Of a stretch of 64,000 bases of DNA, positions 1 to 7,015 are shown piece after piece. Where the stretch lies: positions 59,621 through 123,620 of the forward strand of contig NZ_CAJPVI010000026.1 of the NCBI RefSeq assembly GCF_905397435.1, in the 5' to 3' direction. Position 1 is the stretch's first letter. Each line of letters starts with the position of its first letter. Position numbers and translations under genes: made by a program. The stretch comes from Cupriavidus numazuensis (GTDB taxonomy: Bacteria > Pseudomonadota > Gammaproteobacteria > Burkholderiales > Burkholderiaceae). Under the pieces are notes generated by a model. It did not search any database and was not told the DNA's origin. It saw nothing but the letters and a program-made list of their open reading frames with translations.

Positions 1-401
1 CGCTGGCCCTTGCGATTGCGCTGCTAGAGCTGGCGGTAGCTGCGGCGCTTCCCGTCGATGCGGCCCGACAGCTCGCCGCCACGACGGGACTTGCGTTGCT
101 GACCGTGTTCTTCGCCGCGATGGCGATCAACCTGGCGCGCGGCAATCGCGATATCGACTGCGGTTGCTGGGCCTTCGGCCAGAAGGGCGACGCCCGGGCA
201 CGGCTGTCCGGCTGGCATCTGGGCCGCGCGGCGCTGCTGGCGGCGCTGCTGTCGCCGTGCCTGTTCGAGCCCTCGGCGCGTGGCGTCGTTTGGGTCGACT
301 ACTTCACTGTCGCGGGCAGTCTGGCGATTGCCGGCGGCGTGTTCTTCGCTATCGATTTGCTGCTGGCCAATGGCGTCGCAGTACAGAAACTGAGGTCCTG
401 A
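1..401 (+). CDS. aauE: AauE/MauE-like membrane protein of amine dehydrogenase biogenesis (5' partial)
   Basis: The reading frame is already open at base 3 and ends in TGA at 399-401, so the start and N-terminus lie upstream of the window. The visible part is hydrophobic with several membrane segments and a DCGCW motif, as in MauE/DoxX-like proteins. MauE and AauE are inner-membrane proteins needed, with MauD/AauD, to make the disulfide-rich, quinone-bearing small subunit of methylamine or aromatic amine dehydrogenase. The next gene starts 2 bp downstream. The order E-D-A followed by cytochrome c matches the aau cluster described in Alcaligenes faecalis. The large-subunit gene aauB would be expected just outside the window. 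The family call is strong; choosing aau over mau rests on the neighbouring aauA. Confidence 0.82.
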   Translation, partial: LALAIALLELAVAAALPVDAARQLAATTGLALLTVFFAAMAINLARGNRDIDCGCWAFGQKGDARARLSGWHLGRAALLAALLSPCLFEPSARGVVWVDYFTVAGSLAIAGGVFFAIDLLLANGVAVQKLRS

Positions 402-402
402 A

Positions 403-1017
403 ATGCAGAATGCTCTGGTGATTTCCCAAATCATGCTCTGGCTCGTGGTAGTCGTGCTCGGGGTGGTATGCCTGGCCATGGTGCGCCAGATCGGCGTGCT
501 GTACGAACGCATGATGCCGGTTGGCGCGCTGGTCGTGGACAAGGGGCCGGCCGTTGGCGCCGTGGCGCCCGCGTTCGACCTGCGCGACCTGTACCAGCGT
601 GAAGTCCGCATCGGCGGCCGCGCTGCCGACGGGCGCAGCACCTTCCTGTTCTTCGTCTCGCCAACTTGCCCGGTGTGCAAGAAGCTGCTCGCGCTGTTGC
701 CTTCGCTGCAGGCGAACGAAGGCGCGAACTACCGCTTCGTGCTCGCCAGCGACGGCCAGCGCGCCGAGCATGAAGCGTTCTATCGCAAGGCTGGCCTGTC
801 CGCGTTTCCCTACATCCTGTCGCAGGAACTTGGCATGGCGTATCACATCGGCCGCCTGCCGTACGCCGTCGTGATCGACAGCGACGGCACGGTGCGTTCG
901 AAGGGGCTTGTGAATAACCGCGAACACCTGGAAAGCCTGTTCGTTGCCAACGAACTGAAGGTGGCCTCGATCCAGGAATACGTCGCGCGCCGTGACGAGC
1001 AGCAGGCGCAAGCATAA
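403..1017 (+). CDS. aauD: AauD/MauD-like thioredoxin-fold maturation protein
   Basis: A 204-residue protein with one N-terminal membrane anchor (about residues 5-25) and a periplasmic thioredoxin-like domain. The CPVC redox motif is at Cys89/Cys92 in the context SPTCPVCKK. MauD-type proteins help form the many disulfides of the small subunit; mau mutants of this type fail to accumulate it. The gene lies 2 bp after aauE and runs into the region just before aauA, so it is translated as part of one operon. The length is close to that of known MauD proteins. Confidence 0.9.
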   Translation: MQNALVISQIMLWLVVVVLGVVCLAMVRQIGVLYERMMPVGALVVDKGPAVGAVAPAFDLRDLYQREVRIGGRAADGRSTFLFFVSPTCPVCKKLLALLPSLQANEGANYRFVLASDGQRAEHEAFYRKAGLSAFPYILSQELGMAYHIGRLPYAVVIDSDGTVRSKGLVNNREHLESLFVANELKVASIQEYVARRDEQQAQA

Positions 1018-1048
1018 GCAGGCACAAGAAGGCATAAGGAGTCGGGAA

Positions 1049-1576
1049 ATGAAGTGGATTGACGGACTGTTCGAGCGGTCGGCGCGCACCGTGGCGCAAC
1101 ACCACGGCCGCCGCAGCGCGCTGGCGCGCATGGGCAAGCTGCTGGTGGGCGCGGCCGCCGTGCCGCTGTTGCCGGTGGACCGCCTGGCGCACGCGGCCGG
1201 CGCAGCGCCTGTCGCAAAACTGCCGGCCGGCATTGACGACGAAACCAGTTGCGAGTACTGGAAGCACTGCGCCATCGACGGCTTTCTGTGCGCGTGCTGC
1301 GGCGGCAGTTCGAGCAGCTGTCCGCCGGGCACCTCGACCTCGCCGATCACGTGGATCGGCACCTGTCTGAATCCGCACGACGGACGCAACTACATCGTGT
1401 CGTACAACGACTGCTGCGGCACCTCCAGTTGCGGGCACTGCCTGTGCAACCGCAACGAACGCGAGCGGCCGATGTACAAGATGTCGCTCAACAACGATAT
1501 CAACTGGTGCATGGCCAGCCAGCCTTCCACCTATGTCTGCTCGGTGTCGGTGCTGCTGGGGGTGCAGGAACAATGA
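1049..1576 (+). CDS. aauA: Aromatic amine dehydrogenase light chain (TTQ-bearing small subunit)
   Basis: A 175-residue precursor. An in-frame ATG 19 codons upstream overlaps aauD; I chose the ATG at 1049 because AAGGAG precedes it. The leader contains an RRS twin-arginine-like segment near residues 21-23, then a hydrophobic stretch. The mature part is very Cys-rich. Trp102 (in SPITWIGTC) and Trp153 (in NDINWCMA) are 51 residues apart, the spacing of the two tryptophans that cross-link into tryptophan tryptophylquinone. Asp121 sits where the catalytic/biogenesis Asp is found, 19 residues after the first Trp. The CCGG-S-CPPG region resembles aromatic amine dehydrogenase more than methylamine dehydrogenase. 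The enzyme would oxidise amines such as tyramine or phenylethylamine in the periplasm to aldehydes. Confidence 0.92.
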   Translation: MKWIDGLFERSARTVAQHHGRRSALARMGKLLVGAAAVPLLPVDRLAHAAGAAPVAKLPAGIDDETSCEYWKHCAIDGFLCACCGGSSSSCPPGTSTSPITWIGTCLNPHDGRNYIVSYNDCCGTSSCGHCLCNRNERERPMYKMSLNNDINWCMASQPSTYVCSVSVLLGVQEQ

Positions 1577-2058
1577 AGCGAATGACTTTCACCGCGCGCG
1601 CCACTGCAGCCATGTTGCTGGCGCTGGGCATGACCGGCGCCATGGCGCAGGACATGTCGGCCGGCAAGGCCGTGTTCTCCAGCAACTGCGCCGTGTGCCA
1701 CCAGGCGGCAGGGCAGGGGCAGGACGGGCTCGCACCCGCGCTGACGACGTATCCGGGCCGCTATGCAAGCACCGAGGCCGGACGCAAGCTGCTCGCCCAT
1801 GTCGTGCTGAATGGCATGGTGGGCGCCATCGAAAATGGCGGCAAGCAGTACAACGGCAATATGCCGAACTTCCGCGCGTTGTCCGACGCCGAGCTGGCCG
1901 ATGTGCTGAACTACATCGCCACGGGCCTGTCGGGGGCGTCCGCTGGCGGCAGCCAGCCGTTCACTGCGGACGAGGTCAAGGCCGGCCGGGCGCAGAGCCT
2001 CACGCCCGCTGAGGTCCGGCGCCAGCGTGCCGACGTGGTCAGGGAAGCCGGGCTGTGA
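1573..2058 (+). CDS. Periplasmic monohaem cytochrome c, probable electron acceptor of the amine dehydrogenase
   Basis: A 161-residue protein with a Sec signal peptide ending near MAQ (about residue 26). One haem site, CAVCH, spans Cys39-His43, and a Met in NMPNF (near residue 97) is a plausible sixth ligand. The start codon overlaps the aauA stop (ATGA), so the two are translationally coupled. In the A. faecalis aau cluster a small cytochrome c gene follows aauA directly, and this occupies the same place. It probably carries electrons from the reduced quinone cofactor to the respiratory chain; the partner assignment is inferred from position. Confidence 0.88.
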   Translation: MKRMTFTARATAAMLLALGMTGAMAQDMSAGKAVFSSNCAVCHQAAGQGQDGLAPALTTYPGRYASTEAGRKLLAHVVLNGMVGAIENGGKQYNGNMPNFRALSDAELADVLNYIATGLSGASAGGSQPFTADEVKAGRAQSLTPAEVRRQRADVVREAGL

Positions 2059-2540
2059 AAAAGCCGGCCGCAGCTGGCCTCGCCGCCGTCGCCGTGTGCG
2101 CTGTGCTGGCTGGCACGGCAAGCCTGCCTGCGCTGGGCCAGCCACAGCAGGATCGGGCGGGCGACGACATCGATGCCCACCGGAACTACGTGCTGCACTG
2201 CATGGGCTGCCACGGGCCAAATGGAGATGGCGTGCCGGGCAAGATTCCGCCGCTGAAAGGCGCGCTCGGTCTGTTCATCCGCTCCGAGGCAGGGCGACAG
2301 TTCATCGTTCGCGTGCCGGGGGCGTCGACCTCGGCGCTGTCCGACGGCGAACTGGCGGCTGTCACCAACATGATGCTCGTGCGCTTCAACGCGAAAGAAT
2401 TGTCGCCCGGCTTCGTACCCTACACGGAAGCTGAAGTCGCCCGCGTTCGCCGCCCGGCGTTCCAGGACGTTGCGACCGTGCGCCACGGCGTCATTGAAGA
2501 GCTGCGCCGGCAAGGCATTCCGCTGCCGTTCGGATACTGA
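2055..2540 (+). CDS. Second small cytochrome c of the amine dehydrogenase operon
   Basis: A 161-residue protein starting at GTG 2055, which overlaps the preceding TGA by 4 bp. A signal peptide (about residues 1-29) is followed by one haem motif, CMGCH, at Cys49-His53, in a HGPNGDGVPGKIPPL context typical of class I cytochromes c. Two Met codons in NMMLV (near residue 111) offer a possible axial ligand. The C-terminal third has no feature I recognise. It probably works with the first cytochrome in passing electrons from aromatic amine dehydrogenase. About 100 bp of unremarkable sequence follows before the convergent LysR gene. Confidence 0.85.
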   Translation: MKKPAAAGLAAVAVCAVLAGTASLPALGQPQQDRAGDDIDAHRNYVLHCMGCHGPNGDGVPGKIPPLKGALGLFIRSEAGRQFIVRVPGASTSALSDGELAAVTNMMLVRFNAKELSPGFVPYTEAEVARVRRPAFQDVATVRHGVIEELRRQGIPLPFGY

Positions 2541-2644
2541 GCCTTGCTGGAGAGCGCACGGAGTATCGCATGACCGGCATACCTGGCGGGTGGCTACCGA
2601 GAGCACCAAGCTTTCTGATATCCGCGCGGCTGACTCGACCCGAC

Positions 2645-3541
2645 TCAGGGCGGCAAAAGCGCTGCCCGGGCGGCGGCCAGCACCTCGCGACTCAAACCAT
2701 CGATCAGCCCTGACGTCGCCCGGGCATGTTGCCAGTAAAGCGGTACATCCAGCGGCGTGTCCGGCACCAACTCGACGAGTGTGCCGTCTTCAAGATAAGG
2801 CGCGATGAGCGCCTCGGGATGCAAGCCCCAGCCCATGCCCGCCAGGGCAGCAGTCACGAACGCGTGGGCGGAGGGCAGCGTGTGCCGGGGCAGCTCCACG
2901 TGCCGGTGGCACAGACGCCGCGCCCAGCTTGCCTGCAATTCGTCCTTGGTGTTGAACACCAGGCTGGGCGCTTTCGCCAGGGAGCCAGCGCCGATGCCGT
3001 CGGCAAAGTGGCGTCGCATGAATCCGGGGCTCGCCGCCGCAAGATAACGCATGGCGCCCAGCGGGCTGCTGTTGCAGCCTGCGGCGGGGCGCGCCGACGC
3101 GGTGACGGCGGCCAGCACTGCGCCGCTGCGCAACCACTCGGTGGTATGGTCCTGGTCGTCCACGGCCACATCCATCAGCACGGGATTCTCCGCGGCGAAC
3201 CGGGCGATCGCCGGGGCGATCCACGTCGCCAGGCTGTCGGCATTCACCGCAACAGGCAGCGTTACCCTCGCAAGCCCCTGCGGCGCGAGCGCCGGCAGCG
3301 CTTCCTGCAACGCCTGTTCGAGCAGCCGCACGCGGTCCATGTGCTGGCACAGGCGCCGCCCCGTCTCGGTCGGCCGACAAGGCTGATCGCGGACCACCAG
3401 AGTGCAGCCCACCTTTTCTTCCAGCAGCCGGATGCGTTGCGAGATGGCTGACGGCGTCACGCTCAGCGCGCGGGCGGCACGCTCGAAGCTGCCCTCCCGG
3501 ATTACGGCAGCCAATGCAGAAAGGGCGGCGTAGTCGATCAT
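2645..3541 (-). CDS. argP: LysR-family regulator of the ArgP/LysG (IciA) type
   Basis: A 298-residue protein with an N-terminal winged helix-turn-helix (about residues 2-60; the core reads SFERAARALSVTPSAISQRI) and a C-terminal effector-binding domain. The sequence, length and divergent arrangement with a LysE/ArgO-type exporter fit ArgP/LysG, which activates the exporter when basic amino acids are in excess. Only 73 bp separate the two start codons. That gap contains short inverted repeats suited to LysR binding. The subfamily call is firm, but the effector (lysine or arginine) cannot be read from sequence. Confidence 0.88.
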   Translation of the reverse strand: MIDYAALSALAAVIREGSFERAARALSVTPSAISQRIRLLEEKVGCTLVVRDQPCRPTETGRRLCQHMDRVRLLEQALQEALPALAPQGLARVTLPVAVNADSLATWIAPAIARFAAENPVLMDVAVDDQDHTTEWLRSGAVLAAVTASARPAAGCNSSPLGAMRYLAAASPGFMRRHFADGIGAGSLAKAPSLVFNTKDELQASWARRLCHRHVELPRHTLPSAHAFVTAALAGMGWGLHPEALIAPYLEDGTLVELVPDTPLDVPLYWQHARATSGLIDGLSREVLAAARAALLPP

Positions 3542-3547
3542 GGATTA

Positions 3548-3599
3548 AGTTTTTCTAAACTGGATGAAGAAAGGATAGTTTGTCTTCACCAAAAGGTGA
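3548..3599. promoter_or_regulatory. Divergent argP/argO control region with two short inverted repeats
   Basis: The 73-bp gap holds AGTTT-TTCT-AAACT at 3548-3561 and TCACC-AAAA-GGTGA at 3586-3599. Both are perfect 5-bp dyads. LysR-family proteins bind imperfect dyads between divergent genes, so these are candidate ArgP sites. The assignment is by position and symmetry only. Confidence 0.4.
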
Positions 3600-3614
3600 T
3601 GGCAAGCTCGGGGC

Positions 3615-4265
3615 ATGAACTTCCTGCCTGACACTGCTTCACTTGCCCTGTCCATTTCCCTGCAGGGTCTTGCCCTGAGTCTTGGGCTGATCGTTGCCAT
3701 CGGCGCGCAGAACGCTTTCGTGCTGCGCCAGGGTTTGCGTCGCCAGCATGTGGGCAGCGTGGTGCTGTTCTGTGCTGCGGCGGATGCCTCGTTGATTGCC
3801 GCTGGCGTCATGGGCATGGCGCAGGCCTTGGGGGACCGGCCCGGACTCGCACGTGCCCTCGCCCTGGCCGGATCCGTCTTCCTGGCGCTATATGGCTGGC
3901 AGGCCTTGCAGCGAGCGCGGCAGTCGCATCAATTGAAAGCCTCGGACGGTGGGGACGGGCTCGGCCGGGGCGCCGTACTGGCGCAGGCGGCGGCCTTCAC
4001 GCTGCTCAATCCCCATGTCTACCTCGATACGGTGCTGCTGGTCGGCAGCATTGGCGCCCAGCAACCGGCGGCGCTGCGCGGCTGGTTCGTGGCCGGCGCA
4101 AGCGCCGCCAGCCTGTTCTGGTTCGGGCTACTGGGATTTGGCGCACGGTGGCTGGCGCCCTGGTTCGCGCGGCCGACAGCCTGGCGGGTGCTGGACGGCG
4201 TCATCGCCATGACCATGTTCGTGCTGTCCGCCCTGCTGGTGCGTCACGTGTTCAACGGCATGTGA
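3615..4265 (+). CDS. argO: LysE/ArgO-family basic amino acid exporter
   Basis: A 216-residue inner-membrane protein with about six hydrophobic segments. It carries the LysE-family N-terminal pattern GLIVAIGAQNAFVLRQGL (about residues 24-41) and a conserved LNPHVYLDT segment in the second half. Members export L-arginine or L-lysine and protect cells from excess basic amino acids. It is transcribed divergently from the argP-like regulator, the usual arrangement. An 8-bp perfect inverted repeat lies at 4300-4326 downstream but lacks a T-tract. Confidence 0.88.
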   Translation: MNFLPDTASLALSISLQGLALSLGLIVAIGAQNAFVLRQGLRRQHVGSVVLFCAAADASLIAAGVMGMAQALGDRPGLARALALAGSVFLALYGWQALQRARQSHQLKASDGGDGLGRGAVLAQAAAFTLLNPHVYLDTVLLVGSIGAQQPAALRGWFVAGASAASLFWFGLLGFGARWLAPWFARPTAWRVLDGVIAMTMFVLSALLVRHVFNGM

Positions 4266-4299
4266 CCCGCCGCAGGGCCACGGAGGCCTGCGACTCGTT

Positions 4300-4326
4300 C
4301 GGGCGTTGAAAAACCACGAACGCCCG
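4300..4326. repeat. Inverted repeat downstream of argO
   Basis: CGGGCGTT and AACGCCCG form a perfect 8-bp dyad around an 11-nt loop. It lies between the exporter stop and the next operon. It could be a weak terminator for argO or an operator for the following operon. There is no T-run, so a factor-independent terminator is not supported. Confidence 0.4.
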
Positions 4327-4435
4327 GTTCGAAACTTTCGGATAGGTCTCTTCGAATCACAAAAATATACTGGCGTCACAACAAAACACACGGGCCCGGA
4401 TGGCGGCCACGTGCAGACTGACGCAGGAGACATTG

Positions 4436-5428
4436 ATGATTCGAAGCCTTACCCGCCGGCGCCTTGTCGCCACGCTTGGTGCTGCCGTAGTCCTGGGCGG
4501 CGCAGTTGGCAACCTGGCCCATGCCGAAACCTATCCCGGCAAGCCGGTCACGATTGTGGTCGCGTTTGCCCCCGGCGGCATGACGGATATCGTCGGGCGG
4601 CTGGTGGCCGCCGAGCTGACCGAGTCGCTCAAGCAGAGCTTTGTTGTCGAGAACCGGCCCGGTGCGGCAGGACAAATTGCCACGGAGTATGTCGCCCGGA
4701 AACCCGCTGATGGCTACACGCTGCTGCTGAGCGCCACCGGGCACGTCATCGGGCCGGCGGTCCAGAAATCGGTCCGATACCGGCCCGTGCTGGACTTCGA
4801 GCCGATCGCGCTGATTGCGAAGGCGCCCAATATGCTCGTGGTGAATCCGTCGGTGCCGGTCCATACCGTGCCCGAGTTCGTCAAATGGGCGAAGGAGCAG
4901 GGCAGCGTTCCCTATGGCTCGGCCGGCGCCGGCGGTTCCACGCACCTGGCTGGCGAGCTGTTTCGCCATATGACTGGCGCGCCGCTGGTTCATGTTCCGT
5001 ACAAGGGCGCGTCGCCTTCGACCAATGCCGTGGTGGCAGGGCAGATTCCCGTTGTCTTCCAGGATTCCATGAGCGTTTCCGCATTTGTCGCCGCCGGCAA
5101 GCTGCGTCCCATCGCGGTCACCAGTGCCGAGCGCAGCAAGCTGTTCCCCGATGTGCCGACCATTGCGGAGGCCGGCTACAAGAACTTCGATGCCTACACC
5201 TGGCTTGGACTCTACGCACCCGCCGGCACGCCGCAGGCCATCGTCACGCGGTTGAATGCCGAGGTGAACCGCATCATGGCGTCGCCCGACATGGTGGCCA
5301 AGCTCAAGCGGCAGAACGCGGAAGCGGCCGGTGGCCTGAATCCCGCCGAATTCCGCAAGTATGTCGAGACTGAAGTGGCCAAGTGGCAGAACACCGTGAA
5401 AGTCACCGGTGTGCACATCGATCAGTGA
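4436..5428 (+). CDS. Bug/TctC-family periplasmic solute receptor (operon of DUF35/thiolase/FadB-like)
   Basis: A 330-residue secreted protein. I chose ATG 4436 after GCAGGAGAC; an earlier in-frame start would add 12 unsupported residues. The leader has a TRRRLV twin-arginine-like motif and a likely cleavage after AHA. The mature start YPGKPVTIVVAFAPGG-TD matches Bug receptors (tripartite tricarboxylate carrier family). These two-lobed proteins bind carboxylates in the periplasm, some aromatic or amide ligands included. No TctA/TctB membrane partner is nearby. It is the first gene of a four-gene acyl-CoA operon, so its ligand is probably that operon's substrate or precursor. Confidence 0.9.
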   Translation: MIRSLTRRRLVATLGAAVVLGGAVGNLAHAETYPGKPVTIVVAFAPGGMTDIVGRLVAAELTESLKQSFVVENRPGAAGQIATEYVARKPADGYTLLLSATGHVIGPAVQKSVRYRPVLDFEPIALIAKAPNMLVVNPSVPVHTVPEFVKWAKEQGSVPYGSAGAGGSTHLAGELFRHMTGAPLVHVPYKGASPSTNAVVAGQIPVVFQDSMSVSAFVAAGKLRPIAVTSAERSKLFPDVPTIAEAGYKNFDAYTWLGLYAPAGTPQAIVTRLNAEVNRIMASPDMVAKLKRQNAEAAGGLNPAEFRKYVETEVAKWQNTVKVTGVHIDQ

Positions 5429-5436
5429 GAGAGGCC

Positions 5437-5817
5437 ATGACCGACAGCAAAACGCAAGGCGCTGATGAACATTACTTCGGCCGGCTGGCGCAAGGTGCGT
5501 TTGAAATTCCCCGGTGCCGCGCCTGCGACAAGTATCACTTCTACCCGCGCGTGGTCTGCCCGTTCTGCGGCTCGGACGATCTGCACTGGGCCGCACCATC
5601 TGGCTACGGGCGCGTCTATTCCACCTCGGTGGTTCGCGGTAAAGCGGCCAGTCACAACATTTGCCTCGTGGATCTGGACGAGGGCCCGCGCCTGATGAGC
5701 CGCGTTGTCGGCGTCGATCCCGAAGCGGTAAAGATCGGGGCACGGGTGAAGGCGCAAATCACACAGGAAGACGGGGCGGCGCTCCTCGTGTTCAGTCCGG
5801 CGGGAGAGACGCAATGA
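5437..5817 (+). CDS. DUF35 (Zn-ribbon/OB-fold) acyl-CoA-associated protein
   Basis: A 126-residue protein. ATG 5437 follows the receptor stop by 8 bp. The N-terminal rubredoxin-like zinc ribbon has the Cys pairs CRAC and CPFC (about residues 28-31 and 44-47), followed by an OB-fold (RVYSTSVV onward). DUF35 proteins pair with thiolase-like proteins and serve as accessory or CoA-binding subunits, for example in steroid side-chain retro-aldolases and in some acetyl-CoA acetyltransferases. The stop overlaps the start of the thiolase-like gene, which implies a 1:1 complex. The function is inferred from the family and this coupling. Confidence 0.85.
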   Translation: MTDSKTQGADEHYFGRLAQGAFEIPRCRACDKYHFYPRVVCPFCGSDDLHWAAPSGYGRVYSTSVVRGKAASHNICLVDLDEGPRLMSRVVGVDPEAVKIGARVKAQITQEDGAALLVFSPAGETQ

Positions 5818-6977
5818 GGAAGGCAACAGACCGCGGCGGCGTGGCGATTCTCGGGACCGGACTTGCCGGCCTCGGGCACGCGGGCGGCCGCACCGAGCAG
5901 GAGATCATTGCTGAGGCAGCGAGAACTGCGGTCGCGGCAAGCGGGCTGCGCATGGCGGACATCGACGGCATCATCACGTCGAGCCTGACCTCGCCCTGGT
6001 GGGTCATGCGAATGTCCGAGTACCTGGGCATCCGGCCGCGCTTCTCGGACAGCACGATGTTCGGTGGCTCGTCGTTTATCGCCGACATCCGCATCGCGGC
6101 AATGGCGATTGAAGCCGGCGAATGCGAGAACGTGCTGATCTGCTACGGTAGCAATCCCCGCAGCATCCCGAGCAGTTCGCGTGTCAATGCAATGCGTGCG
6201 GAACTCGACCCGCAACCGTACGAGCACCCGTACAAGCCGTTCAACCCAGTGACGAGCTATGCGCTGGCCGCGGCCCGGCACATGCACGAATACGGCACCA
6301 CGCGCACGCACCTGGCTGAAGTGGCGGTGGCGGCGCGCAAGTGGGCACAGCTCAATCCGGATGCCTTTGCGCGTGATCCGCTTTCGATTGACGACGTGCT
6401 CAACGCCAAGATGGTTTCAGACCCGTTGACCGTGCGGGATTGCTGTCTCGTCACCGACGGTGCTGGGGCATTTGTCGTGACACGCGCCGATCGTGCGAAG
6501 GACCTGCACGTCAAGCCGGTCTACGCACTGGGCGTCGGCCATGCTCACTGGCACCGCCAGATTTCCTGCATGGACGACCTCACGCGCACGCCGGCGATTG
6601 AATCGGGCGCCAGGGCGTTCTCGCAGGCAGGGCTGACACCGAAGGATATCGACGTTGTCGAACTGTACGACGCGTTCACGATCAACCCGATTCTCTTCCT
6701 TGAAGACCTCGGGTTCTGTGCCAAGGGCGAAGGCGGCGCATTCATTTCGGGTGGACGGATCGCGCCGGGCGGCGATTTCCCGATGAACACGAATGGCGGC
6801 GGTCTGTCATGTGTGCATCCGGGCATGTACAGCATCTTCCTGGTCATCGAAGCCGTGACGCAGCTGCGCAAGGAGGCGGGAGACCGCCAGGTCGCGGGCG
6901 CGGAGACCGCGCTCGTGCACGGCAATGGTGGTGTGCTCTCGAGCCAGGCCACTGCGATTCTTTCGATCCACCAATAA
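5814..6977 (+). CDS. Thiolase-like (SCP-x/lipid-transfer type) protein partnering DUF35
   Basis: A 387-residue protein whose ATG overlaps the upstream TGA. It has thiolase-superfamily features: GGSSFIADIRIAAMAI, where a catalytic Cys stands in true thiolases; ELYDAFTINPILFLEDLGFC; and a C-terminal GGGLSCVHPG replacing the usual GGxxxxGHPxG. The expected N-terminal nucleophilic Cys seems absent (FGGSSF), and the GHP motif reads VHP. Thiolase-like proteins with a DUF35 partner include retro-aldolases, which do not need the thiolase Cys, so a lyase role is as plausible as thiolysis. The following gene encodes a hydratase/dehydrogenase that would supply a 3-hydroxy- or 3-ketoacyl-CoA. Confidence 0.85.
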   Translation: MRKATDRGGVAILGTGLAGLGHAGGRTEQEIIAEAARTAVAASGLRMADIDGIITSSLTSPWWVMRMSEYLGIRPRFSDSTMFGGSSFIADIRIAAMAIEAGECENVLICYGSNPRSIPSSSRVNAMRAELDPQPYEHPYKPFNPVTSYALAAARHMHEYGTTRTHLAEVAVAARKWAQLNPDAFARDPLSIDDVLNAKMVSDPLTVRDCCLVTDGAGAFVVTRADRAKDLHVKPVYALGVGHAHWHRQISCMDDLTRTPAIESGARAFSQAGLTPKDIDVVELYDAFTINPILFLEDLGFCAKGEGGAFISGGRIAPGGDFPMNTNGGGLSCVHPGMYSIFLVIEAVTQLRKEAGDRQVAGAETALVHGNGGVLSSQATAILSIHQ

Positions 6978-7015
6978 GCGCAAGCTGCACGCCGCATCGT
7001 TTCCGGAAAATCGAG

